DNA of 64,000 nt. It comes from Anastrepha obliqua. Lineage: Eukaryota; Arthropoda; Insecta; Diptera; Tephritidae. The notes below the pieces were generated by a model. The model was not told where the DNA came from, did not search any database, and worked only from the letters and a program-made list of their open reading frames with translations. Positions 26,963 through 39,500 of the stretch are shown here, piece after piece. The stretch's first letter is position 1; the number at the start of each line of letters is the position of its first letter. A program made the translations under genes and the position numbers. The DNA is taken from NCBI RefSeq assembly GCF_027943255.1, contig NC_072893.1:4278001-4342000 (forward strand), in the 5' to 3' direction.

Positions 26963-27329
26963 TTTATTTAAATTTATGAAGAAAATATTAACACAAATAT
27001 AAACATAAAATACAAATAAATAATATACACTAAGCAAGTAAACTTTTCAAAAAGTCAAACTCAAGAGAAGTACGAGCAGAAAACGCATAAGAAGAAGCAG
27101 TAAATCAATTTGGAAACGTTTCCCCAAAAAGCAATAAACCACTAAAACTAACTACTGCACCTACAAGGAAATCATTGTAAATCATATCAGCAGCAACAAC
27201 AACCACAGCATACAAATTAGAGTGAAGCAGAATAGCCAGCGACGCTTTTACAGCGTCACATCAGTGAAATCGTCAACGCCAATACCAACACCAACACAAA
27301 CACAAACAGAAACAACGCCAAACACCAAA
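26963..27329 (+). other. br: br 5' UTR part of the first coding exon, with one uORF
   Basis: A pyrimidine-rich acceptor (tctctttgcag) ends at 26962, so the exon probably starts at 26963. The 367 nt before the start codon are A-rich. They hold one upstream ATG at 26976, opening an 8-codon uORF that stops at 27000-27002. There is no other ATG before 27330. The frame of the main ORF is open back to 27222 but contains only a GTG there, so translation should begin at 27330. The acceptor implies at least one further noncoding exon upstream. Confidence 0.7.
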
Positions 27330-27515
27330 ATGGACGAGACACAGCATTTCTGTTTGCGCTGGAACAACTACCAAAGCAGCATAACGTCGGCGTTCGAAAA
27401 TCTGCGTGACGATGAGGATTTCGTCGACGTAACATTGGCGTGCGAGGGACGCAGCATTAAGGCGCATCGCGTAGTCCTGTCAGCGTGCAGTCCATACTTT
27501 CGCGATTTACTCAAG
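27330..27515 (+). CDS. br: br first coding exon: start and N-terminal half of the BTB domain
   Basis: This exon has 62 codons in phase 0, from the ATG at 27330-27332 to the donor tcaag|gtaagt at 27516. It encodes the start [15 protein letters not shown] and the motif [14 protein letters not shown], the most conserved part of insect Tramtrack/Broad-type BTB domains. This half supplies the swapped dimer strand and the first helices. It is followed by a 16,060-bp intron, the largest in the window. Apart from a few conservative changes it agrees with Drosophila Broad as I remember it. Confidence 0.97.
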
Positions 27516-30500
27516 GTAAGTGCGGAATGCATAGATGTAGAGTTTCATCGGCGAATGCCCTCGTATAGAATGAACTGAATAGGATGCCTCAAACCACTTC
27601 TAACGTAGCAGTTCCCTTATTAAACACAGAACAGAGCTGGGTTGGATTGGGCGTATGTGCCTTTCTTCTGGCGGCAGTTGGCCGAGATGTCTCAACCTTT
27701 TCCGCGCTATAGCGCTGTATTCAAGGGGACGATGCATTGGAGATTGATCACCGAAACGTCAAGAATCGGTGGACCATATCCCGATCATGTGCAGATGACT
27801 GCTCAGTCTGCAATGGCCTGTGAGAACGCCTGTGAGCATTATCAGTTTATTCTTGTGGAGAGTTATAAGTTGTACCCCCTAGTAAGGATTTCGCCTGGCG
27901 TAGACCCGTAGTTTGGTGCCAACAAACCTCTCTCAGTCCTAGCTCTTCACTCCTATGCTTCTTCTTTATGGTGTGTTGTACCATAGCAAGGAAGGGCTCG
28001 CGTCTTAATAATGGCGAGGCCGTAGCCTCTCTCGCCAATGCGTCCGTTACTTCGTTCCCAGTTATGCGCCTCGAGTGCGCAATGGAAGATTTGCCATAGA
28101 GCGTTTTTGTAGCAGGGAATAATGAATAAATATGTATGAGAGCAGTCTCGTTATTTAATAGTCACACGTCGTATTCTTCACAAAACGCGAAAGCTCTTCC
28201 TTCGGCAGACGATATCAAACCCATGAGTCTTTGCTATGCCTTAAGACTATAGCTACATCTATTTGAGGAAACCACATACACCCAAATCGGATGTAAAGCC
28301 CCACCCTATACTGCCTTGCATTTATTTTGCACCAGTCCAAAGACGGTTGCGAAACGCGTGTGGCAGATCTACTCGCTATTTCAGGCTTTCGCATTGTCGA
28401 ATTAGAAAGTTGAAGACGAAGCAGCTGAATAAATGCTGCAAAGGTGTTTCTTGTAATAATTTTTTACAAACTCATCTGTTCTGCAAATGTTTTTACTATT
28501 TTTTTTGTCAGACAGCAACTGCCTGCGGCACCGTCGATTAAAATATTTTCGAGGACACTTGACCCATAAAGTACAATTTTTATTAGGATGCACACATCAT
28601 ACACACATACATATTCGTCATGCCTGTTTGTGTGTATATTTGTGTGTGTATGTGCCATTGCTCATGTAGAGAAATCGAAAAATTAAATTGAACCAATAGC
28701 GAAAGCAACAACTTTGTTGGCAAATACTGAAGGCATCGCACAATGGCTGTGCAAAATGGAGGCGAAAGTTGCAAAGGCGAAGGCAAAGGCAAAGGCAAAG
28801 CCATACAATATTTGTTCATATGCAATTACTAAAAGCTGTGCAAACACACACAACTGACAAACGTGGATATTTATAAAGCGTAAAGTGCACATTTTTATCT
28901 TTTGCGAACAGAAAAAATGCCATAAAAAGTGGATGGCATAGAACCTAAAATCCGATGCAATGGCAGGAATGCAAACTGGCTCACCCTGAAAAATGCAGAG
29001 AAGATCGCCAGAAGCAGAAGTGGAGACGACGATCAAAGAGCGACAGACAAAGACAACGAAGCGAGAAAAATTGGAGAGAAGGAGCAAAAGTGCAAACAAT
29101 GCAGGCAAAAGCAAAGATAGCGATCGAGGCGGTAGAGATAGGAATAGAAGTGAAGAAAACGAATTCAATAAACAAGAACACACATACTCACATGCATAAA
29201 TACATACATACATACCCATATAGATATATAATAAGCACTTGCAGGAGCAGCGGCTGGAGGTGACGAAGTTGACGCTGTTGTTGTGTGACGAGAAGCTGCA
29301 AGACAATGCTTCAGCTGACGAGTACAAAGCGCAGCAATTAGCAGCCGATACTCGGGCGAAGAACAGGAAGATGTAAGGATGGACAGACATCGCATAGAGA
29401 AGTACGAGTTTGCGGATATCTGCAGCTACAGCCGCATTCACGGCGAGGTGACCTACTTCCAAAGCAGTGCCACGCGGTTGCTGGGAAACAATGGAAAAGC
29501 AATAATAACAATAACAATGCGTGCATGTATGTGCTTCCACATGCACTTATACATAAGCAGCAGTCGATGATGCGGCATGCGCGCACACTCATGCATGTAA
29601 GCGTGTGTGTGTGCGCGCACTTGTATGGCTGCTCGCTTTAGAGTGGGTCTAAACTCGTTGCCGGAGGCAAGGGGACTTGTTAAAATATTGACTTATTATG
29701 CTCATAAAATATTTGAAAACGTCAAGAACAACAACAGCAACAACAACAACACGGACAAAACCAGCAATAACTGTAGCAATTATACAATTGTAGCAGCACG
29801 CAACACATGCAACACCAGCAACAGCCAGGCAAATCAAATAGACTGAATAAACAGCAGCAAAAACAATAACAACAACAACTAGCAGCCACAATAAAATGAA
29901 ATTATTCTGCAGTTTCAATTAAAATAACAAACTGTGGCAAGTAGCTTGAGTCCGTTGGGCGTACGCTTTGCTGCATTTCAAAACTCGTTAAATGCATACT
30001 TGTCACACCCAACGTGCAACGCCCAAACGCTTCATTCCGCAAAGGCGGCAAAGTGAACAATTTTGCATTTGAGTTAATATAAACTCACACAATTACAAAG
30101 TTAGCTAAATACATGCATACATACACACACACACACGCACACATATACGCTTAGTTGTACATTTAGTTTATATGCAAGGAACTTTGTTTGTAACGCATGC
30201 GGCAAGCACAAGCGCACATGTGCCGCATGCAACCACAATGTCGGAAATTTGCTAACGATTATTATATGACGCTGGTGGCAGCTCAGTGGCAAAAAGTTTC
30301 CGCTTTGTGTCATGTTCAGTTGTTCACTTGCATGCCGGTTGTTGTTATTGTTGTTACTGCTAGCACACACTCACACACACACACACACGAAATCACAGGC
30401 CCCAGCAAAGCACAAAGGCCAGCCTACTCGTTCGCTTGCCTCAAAGCCACAATTGCGTGCATATTTCCGCAATCTAAATTTGCAACAAACCAAAAACAAG

Positions 30501-33500
30501 CCATTTCCCCCCAACTGCCGCACCTCCATTGTCTTCGCCCACTTGCTGCTAACTTTTGTAAAGTTTAATGTCTCAATGCTGGCGAATACTTAAAATGCAT
30601 TAGGCGCATCGAAGAGTTCGCATGACTGCGGCGTGGCGGCTGGGCCAAGGGGCAGGGGGCATAATTTCTTGTTATTCTGCAGTAAGTTTGCCAAAGTTAT
30701 TTTTTTGCCAATGCAACGGAACTTTGCGGTGAATGGGTAAACGTCGAACATTTAAACGCAACTAAAAATGTTTTTAGTCAAAAGTCGCACTAATGTCTCT
30801 CCCCCTGCCAAGCCCCCACCAAACCCCGCAACTACATAACTACAGGTTCTAAGTTACCCACCAACAAGACAACAAGAAGCGGCGGCAGTTTTCATGAGAT
30901 TTTTTACATTTTTTTACAACTCAGCACTTGGCTGCGCAGAAACACTTGGAGGCAAAGGGATGTGTAGTGAATATTACACACAGCTGAAAAAAGGTAGCTT
31001 TCGCGTCAGCCAACACAACAACATTACTTAATCACTATCATCAAACATTAGCTAGCAGCAGCAGCAAATAATAACTGTAATAATAAGCTCGCGAAATATT
31101 TACGCTGCACTCTGGCCCATTAGCGTTGCCGCAATGCCACACTTTCCCGGCAAATGCCATTGAGACAGGAAAATCAGTGCAGGCTGGCAATTCACGTCAA
31201 CTCCTCGCCACTGTAGCGCTGTCATAAACAAAGAAAGCGACTAAATAAATTTTATTATAAACAAAAAGTATAAAAAAGAAAAACAAAACCGCACCGAAAA
31301 AGGCAGGCCAAGTAAAAATGAATTACAAAAACCAAAAAAAAACAAATTTCGATGCAAATGAAGTATAGACACTGCAAAAGTGATACAAAAAGTGACTAGA
31401 AATCAGGAGAACTGAGGAGCAGCGTTGCACGGGGAGAGCAGTATAGAAAGCCAAGGCAGCGTACTAAGTAAATCGCAAAACTTTGGCCTGCAAGTACCGC
31501 ACGTCGTCGGGAGAGGATCGCAGCACGGAAATTTCAAATTTCAAATTTTAAATATATTCGTTTTATTAATTAGGTTGCCATTAAAGTTTGTTTTTGTGCA
31601 ACGCAACAACAAAAACGCCAACAAAAGAACAATCGCGACTGCATGCGTTTATGGTATGTCGGAAAGTTTCCCCAACCAGCCGCATGACTGCGGCGAATGG
31701 ATATGAAATGCCAAGCGAATCGCCTGACTAAGAGGCGCGCAGGCTTCCAAAGCGGTGCAAGGCGCACGAGGTTCTGCCTTTGGCCATTTGCCGTTTTGTC
31801 TAATGTGACATAGATATGTAGTATACTTACATACACATGGGCTCATACACACACACACACTCGTTTGTTGTTGGCACTATTTACATATTAAAATAAAGTA
31901 GCCGCATTGTGCTCGCATGCAACTTATAATGAATTGCATAAATAGTTTCATACTCATACATACAGACATGCGAACACCGTGATAAACTGGCATAACAGTA
32001 AACAAATTTTATAAATGCTTTCAAAGAATTTAATAAAGCAAAAGTTCGCTGCAGTTAAACTGATTTAGTGACTCTTTGTGTTGCTGTCAAGGGAAGGTCA
32101 TTTTCGTAGTTGGGAATATTCTTCTTCTTGCTAAATCTATATTGCCACTTAAAAAACTTTTGTCTAGCGGTATTTATGCTTTACTACTCTTGGCTTTTCT
32201 GCAGGTAGTAAAACTTAATATTGCAAAGAAGAAGTTTTCTAATTCCTTTCAATAGAAGATGGCGGATTTCGATAAGGGCACGCAATGGAAAATCGCGCGG
32301 AAAGAAATTCGACTGCTTATATGCAACGTCCCTGATTTTTAAGCGCATACTACTATTCCCTGCTTTGAATTCTAAGCTAATTTTAGTCAAATGGCAGCAA
32401 GTGATGTGAATAATCGCTAGACGCTTGTTAGAGAACCAGAATTTTTTTATAGAAAATCATAGTTCTGCTGGGGCGTCGAGTTGTGGTTGAAATGTGACGT
32501 AGAAATATGCTTTGTTAATCTCTTTTTATTAGATGATTAGCCAGGTTGCTTCCCCAGATAGTGAGGGCAGCGCGATGTTGTTCCACAAATGCAGGCACCG
32601 ACAGCTTTTGCGTCGCCTCCAAATTCGCAAATTCGGCAAACCAGGTGCGGACAGGTTCTTGTAAACTTGATTTTCCTACTGTCCTCACAGCTGTTCTTGC
32701 TTTCGGAGCCCTTCACCGGTGCATCAACAGCCAAATCTTACTTCTAAGTCCTCATTCCATTTCAGTATCTGTTCCCTAACCAAAAGGGGCGAAATGTATT
32801 GCTTAGAACTGCTGCCTGGACTCATGTACTTCTTTTTAGTTTCAGTGAGAGCCTTGAGCTTCTGGTGAAGGTAATTATTTCTGACATACTTAGGCAAATC
32901 TATTGTCATTAGAAGAGCTTTTGATAGGAATCTTTGAAGTAATTTCAATATTAGAGTAGGTTGCCGAAACTATGGTCAATTCAGACCGGTTTAAAGTACT
33001 TGAGTAGAGTTAAAAGGTATGTCAGCAGTTAAGGTTGTTATCGCAGGTGATGAATGAAAGTGTTGGCTCATTTGCCAGTGTAGGTTTCTGATTTTTAATC
33101 CGAAAGACTTGGGCTTGATTCAATTTTTCACGTTAATCTATAAAAGTGCACTGCCAGGTGTCTTTTTTTGTAGCTTTGTGGAGTACTAAGTATCGTTCGA
33201 GTGTACGGATATCGAATGGGTATCTCGAGGGAGAGTAAAAGTTACCAGGAATTGTTTTATTCGACTTAATACATCAAGTTTTCAGCGAGAGTGCCAGAGT
33301 GTGATCTTCTTTTGGCACTTATGACTCTGCCTTGTGGAAATCTGTGAACTTTCATAGCATTCAAACTGCTGTGTGCCATAAATGTGTAACGAACAAGCCA
33401 GAATTGAAGGCAAAAAACTGAAAAAATGAACCAATACATGTACACCAGACATATGACTTTTCCTAAAAGGGTAGAACAACGCGCTAAAATTATTGAAACT

Positions 33501-36500
33501 TATTATTAAGAATGGCAAAATAGCAAAATAGGCAATTTTTTGGTGTAAATAATTACCCGAACGAGTCAGCGACTCAAAGGTTGGTGAAAACATTTAAAGA
33601 AACTGGTTCTGTCGGGGGTAGAAAGCGGACTGGTGGACCAAAAACTGGACGATCTGTTAAGAATATTGCTGGTGCAGAGCAAAGTGTGGCTAAATAACCT
33701 TCAACATCGCTACCTCGACGTAGTGGACATTTAAATGATGTTATTTCTCACATAAAATAGCTAAGAGCCGTACCTTGAATAAGAATAGTAAAACAACAAA
33801 GAATTTAAATTTTTGCATGTTTTACTTCAAAACAAGATTTTGGCGCGTCTTTTGAAAGCCCCTTTACATCTGCATACATACAACTGATTGTAATCACAAA
33901 TTATCATGAAAGAAAGTCGGATATATGTACATATGTACATATACAAGGTGGCACAAAATTAATCACCCTATCTGAAGATTTAGAATTTTTGCAAATGGCT
34001 GCAGTATGCAAACAGACAAGCAATGGAGCACCTAAACTACGAAATAAAGATTTCCATCTCTCAAAAACATTTTTTTTAATAAAAAAGTTATGATTTACCC
34101 GCAAAGTGAGACTGAATAAGTCAATATCAAGTCAAGTCCTTGATGTTCTTGTGTTTGTGACTTGGTTTTGAAGTACTAGGACTACTTAATTTTAATTTTT
34201 TTAATTCACATTTTATTCAAACCTTTTGTTCACCACTTAAACTTTTCTAAATTTTGGTAAAATTATTTTTCTGAATTTTTCTAAACTTATAATATTTTTC
34301 GGAATTCATTTTTCTGAATTTTTCTAAATTAATTTGTCTGAATTTTTCTAAATTTATTTTTTTAATTTTTTTTTAATCTATTTTTCTGAATTTTTCTAAA
34401 TTTATTTTTTTAATTTTTTTTAAATCTATTTTTCTGAATTTTTCTAAATTTACTTTTCTGAATGCATGAATGAAACTTACGTTACTGAATTTTGTGAAAC
34501 TTATTTTTCTAAACTTTTTAAATTTATCTTTCGGAGTTTTTCTACATTTATTTTTCTGAACTTTTCTTATTTTTTGAGGTTTTTTAAATTCACTTTTGTG
34601 AAATTTTCTAAACTAATTTTTCTAATTTTTTTTTAATTTATCATTTTCTCATTTTTTCTAAATTTATTTTTCCGATATTTTTTTAATTTATTTTCTGAAT
34701 TTTTCAAAATTTTGTTTTCTAAGTTTATTTTTCTGAATCTTGCTTTCTATGTTTTTCTGAATTTTCATAATTTATTTTTCTAAATTTATATTTCCGAAGC
34801 TCTTTAAATTAACTGTTCTGAAATTTTCTAAATTTATTTTTCCGATATTTTTTAAATTTATTTCCCTGAATTTTTCTAAATTTATTTTTCTGAATCTTTC
34901 TATATTTATTTTTCTGAATTTTTCTAAATTATTTTTTTTGAATTCCTCTAAATTTATTTTTCTGAATTTTCTTAATTTAATATATTCTTCTGTATTTTTC
35001 TTAATTTACTTTTCTGAATTTTTCTAAATTTATTTGCTAAATTTTTCTAAACATTTTTTTTTTATTTCTCAAAATTTATTTTTTTGAATCTTTTTAGAAA
35101 TATTTTTCTGAATTTTTCTAAATTTATTTTTCTTAAATTTTTCTGAACTTTTTGTTTTAATTTCTCAAAATTAATTTTTCTGAATCTTTTTATAAGTATT
35201 TTTCTGAATTTTTCTAAATTTATTTTTCTGAATTTATTTTCTGAAATTTCCTAAATTTATTTTTCTGAATTTTTCTAAACAAATTTTTTTTTTAATTTTT
35301 CTAAATTGATTTTTCTGAATCTTTCTATATTTATTTTCCTGATTTTTTTTTAATTCATTTTTCGGAATTTTTCTAAACTTATTTTTTTTTATTTTTCTAA
35401 ATTAGTTTTTCTGAATTTTCTTAAATTTATTTTCTGAATTTTTATAAATTTATTTTTTTGAATTTATTTGAAAACTGTCACCGCTCTAGTACTATTTTCC
35501 GACCAGTTTTTAAGGTTGTGTTGCAGCTTTCACGTGAACAAAATTGTTTGTGGGTTTGTGAGCGAATATTGTTTGTAGTTTATTGGGGGTGTCTACTCAT
35601 ATATAATATTAACTTAAATATGCGTTGCACTTATTTTTTCACAATGCAGTCATTTTGATTGCTTTTTGGCATTAAAAGTATAAAGATACTGAGTTTTAGC
35701 CTTTAGGTTTTGTTAAACCCAGGCTTAGTTTTCTCCGCACGTCTCTTAACTGATGCTTTAAAATATTAACCAATCCTTTTACGGATATTGAAAATCAACT
35801 ATTAAATAATTTTCTTTAATTTTTCCACCCTGCGCCAATATAATAAGTCACAATAATTCAGTTTAAAACAAACAATAGCAAACAAAAAAAACAACAACAC
35901 AAAATATGTCACAATTGTTAAAAGAAATCTGCAAGTTTTCTATTTATGCAGTTGCCAACTTTATTCTGCTCTTCCAATTTGTTCGTTTGGAAAAAAGCAA
36001 AGCTAATTGTGAAGTAGTTCTATGGCATTGGTATTGAATGCAAAATAAACTAGGAGACTATAAGAAAAAGCCTGCACTAAATTGTAAAAAGTTTTGCATG
36101 TGCAACACACAATAACAACAATCATTACACTACTGCTGATTAACAACTTGTCGAAAAAATGAAATAAATCAGCGAAAAAAGCGCCGTCAATTGCAGTGTC
36201 AGCAGCAGTCAGTGAAACAGCAAGCCGGCCTACCTACTTATGCAAAAATAGCGCAGAGTGAAGAAAACATTTTTCAAATAAAAGCGAACAAGTCATGATA
36301 TTTTACACCCATACACACCCATACACACCCGTTCACACACAACACAGGAAGCCTGAAGACATTACACAAAGTACTAAAAAATAATACAATGCGAGATGGG
36401 ACAACATTTAATTTGCTAAATAGTAAAATAAATGCACAACAATTGCACGAGGGGAGGAGGAAGTGGCGGCATTGTAGCAGCAAACGGCGGCCTAACAAAA

Positions 36501-39500
36501 TAAGAGGCAGCAAAGGGCCGCGTCTTGGACAATGGCAACAACAGAAATGGCCACCGTAGCGAAAACTTTTTTGGCACTACAAGTGAGCACTGCCGCCCTT
36601 GTTGCTGTTCGCCTTACGATTACAGTTACAGTTATATTCCAGTTATATGGAAGTAAAAACAAACAAGCGCCCGAAATAGTTGTAGACTTTGCCAAGCGAA
36701 CAGTGGCCGCTGTGCATGCAGAAAGCAACATTGCGCGGAGTTAGACAAAATACGCAGGTTTTCAACTGAACCCCTGTGCGCTAGTTTTTTCAAGGATTAA
36801 ATAATTTAAAAATATGAATATCAATTTAGACCTAACTCAAGTACTAATTTTGGTTCATACAAACCTCGCAGAGTTTCAAAAAAAGTTGCATTTAATATTC
36901 AAAAATAATTTTCTAACAATCATGCGTATTTTCATTTCATTTTCTGTCATTTTGTGCCACTGTCACTTTGCTCGGCATTCCAATGAGACCTCTTTTCTGC
37001 CCAGCTACCGGTTTGGACTCGCTTTTGGCGCTTAGAGTGAGCGGAAGATTGGAATGGAGTGACTAAAAAGTGGATAAAGTATCCACTCGGCGCATAAATA
37101 TTTAATTAACTGCTGCATTATTTTAATTAGGTTTAAACTGCAATACGGCAGCGCAAGGCGCACTCGACAAGCACTATTGCCCTCTTCCCACTTCTCGCTG
37201 CCCAGTAGGCGCAAGCAACTGATGCGCTGGTTGTAGTGCCGTAATTTAGCATAAAAGCATTTGAACTAAAGCTCTAAAATGCCTTAAAATATACAATAAA
37301 ATCAAAAGGCGTAAACAACAAAAACAAACGTCATATAATGGCAAACGCAATAGTGGCACTTAAGTCTCAAACTGTCACACCCCACAACAAAATGACTACG
37401 AAAAGCACACCCGACGAAGGCAGAAAGTTAGTTGAATTTATGTCGCCTTGCAAAGTGGCTTGTTTTGCGCGCTATTGTTGTTTGTGTTGCTGTTCTTCTT
37501 TTTTCATTTCATTTTTTTAATTTTTTTCTTAATTGAAGTACCAGCGCAAGTAGTTGGCCAACGAAAATAAAACTGAAATTGTAAAGCGACACTTCGCTAT
37601 ATTCAAAGCCATTGTTTTCCGTCGCCAACTGAGCTGAGCCGAGCAGATTTTGTTTTGCTAATTTTCACACTAATAATTCACAAAAACGTATGCAGTTTGG
37701 CGGTGTTGTGGTAGAAAATGGGTGCAATGAAATAAATTTAATTAAAAAAAAATCTAGAAAAATCCTAGTAGAAAAATTTGTTTTCTCTAATTACTTACGT
37801 GAAAAATACCAGTTTACAAGAGAATTTCCCACGCCATGCAGGAAGACAGGTTCGCTCTTTGGTAGGTGCCCCTCTAAGGCTATTTATTTTGAATTTAGCT
37901 GCTTTCTTTTTGTGTCGGTTGTTCAGGATTGCAACAGCAGTCTTGTCTAATCAGAAAATTTGCCAAGAATCGCTGCCCAAAATGGTGATGGGTTCTTTTG
38001 ATTATATTTTTTTTTGGAAATTGCAGTAGTTGTCAAGACCTCTCCACATGCTAGGCAGAGTGCACTGTCTGAGATGCCTACCTTTTCCATGTACTTCGCC
38101 AATAGATAGTTGGGCCTCATCAGCCCAACCAGTTGCCTACATTTTATTTTGCTTAATGACAGAAATATCTGCGACAGTCGGTCGGCCATGACAGGTAACA
38201 TAAGTTTTGTCCATCTGCAGCCTCTCTCAGCCTGCCAAGCTCGCTTGTGGGTTGAAGTAACCCGTTTGCTAACCGTGGCTTCGATGGCTGCAGAAGGGAG
38301 TGACAGAACTAGCTCTGTGCCAAAGAAGTTATCCACGCTCATTTTCCGAGTTTGACCACAATTGAGCCACTGGCATCACCATGGTGTATCTCTTGTCAAG
38401 TACGACTCTAGATGGCATGGAGTCTAGAGTAATGGAGAGAATCAATGGATGGAAGTCTACTATATGCTTTCCCTGTTGTCCAATGCCGGACAGGAGTCGT
38501 ACCAATTCCCATTACGTTTCAGCCTGCAGATGGCCTTGAAGGCCTCTCTTAGGATGTAAACATCAAGTGGTGGTAGACTAACCAGAGCATCTAGTGCCAG
38601 GTCTGATTACGCTGTTATTTTTGATTAAAAAAGTTTGATTTTTTGTTCAAATTTTTTCGATAGCAGAAAATCGACAAGCACACCAAAATACATACAAACT
38701 TTGTATCTGTCAAAAACAATCTAAGTGTGCCATATATCAGTCGAAACTCCTCTTCCTATTTGTGATGTGCGTCTTGTGGCAAAAGGACAGTTTTATGTCG
38801 CCTCCGAATGACAAATGGTATTTATGAACAGCTTTTACGTGGCCTCCCGAGGGGCGACCAATATGGTAAAAAACTTTTTCCTTCATTTGGCGCTTCCTGA
38901 GCGCAGAGATGGTACCCGCAACCCTAAGTAAAACTAGATTTCACTTAACTGCACAGAGCACAGCGATTTATGCACCGATCTTACTGAATTTTCGGACACT
39001 TTACTCGAATGGGCGTAGCAAAGAGGAGTTTAGCAAATTCAGATTTCTGTTTTCATCTCGAGGAAAAATATATACTTTATCTTAGCGTTCTAGTTAAAAA
39101 ATGTCTGCTGTAAATAGTTCTTGTGTACTTACATACATACATATGTATATATGTGCGTACATATGTGCCTTCATGCCTAGCATGGAAATATTCATATTAA
39201 GCAATTGACTTACACACTTACTTGTGATATGATGAAAAAACGTATAGTGAAAACAAAAAATAATAATAAATAATAAATGTAAAATAATTCAAAAGAAATC
39301 TCGCGCAGCTGTCCCACTTTCTATAGATCATAAACTTTAATTTATAATCACAAATAAATTCCAAAGGCCAAGATGTAGCAAAACAATTCAGCGAAATATG
39401 CCGTGAGCACTTGACTGCACACGCATTGGCGCATGTACACATACATATGTGAGTATGTGTGTGTGAACATACGAGTGCATGATGCACTGCGCTGGTGTGC

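Noticed and set aside
27222..27329. N-terminal extension of Broad upstream of 27330
   Set aside because: The upstream frame is open but contains a GTG and no ATG; the family start MDETQHF-type coincides with 27330.
28683..29546. 287-codon open frame on the minus strand
   Set aside because: Cys/Tyr/Ser/Leu-rich with a Phe-Ala run made by a GGCAAA-type repeat; no domain, and it lies in the br intron. It reads as a microsatellite by-product.
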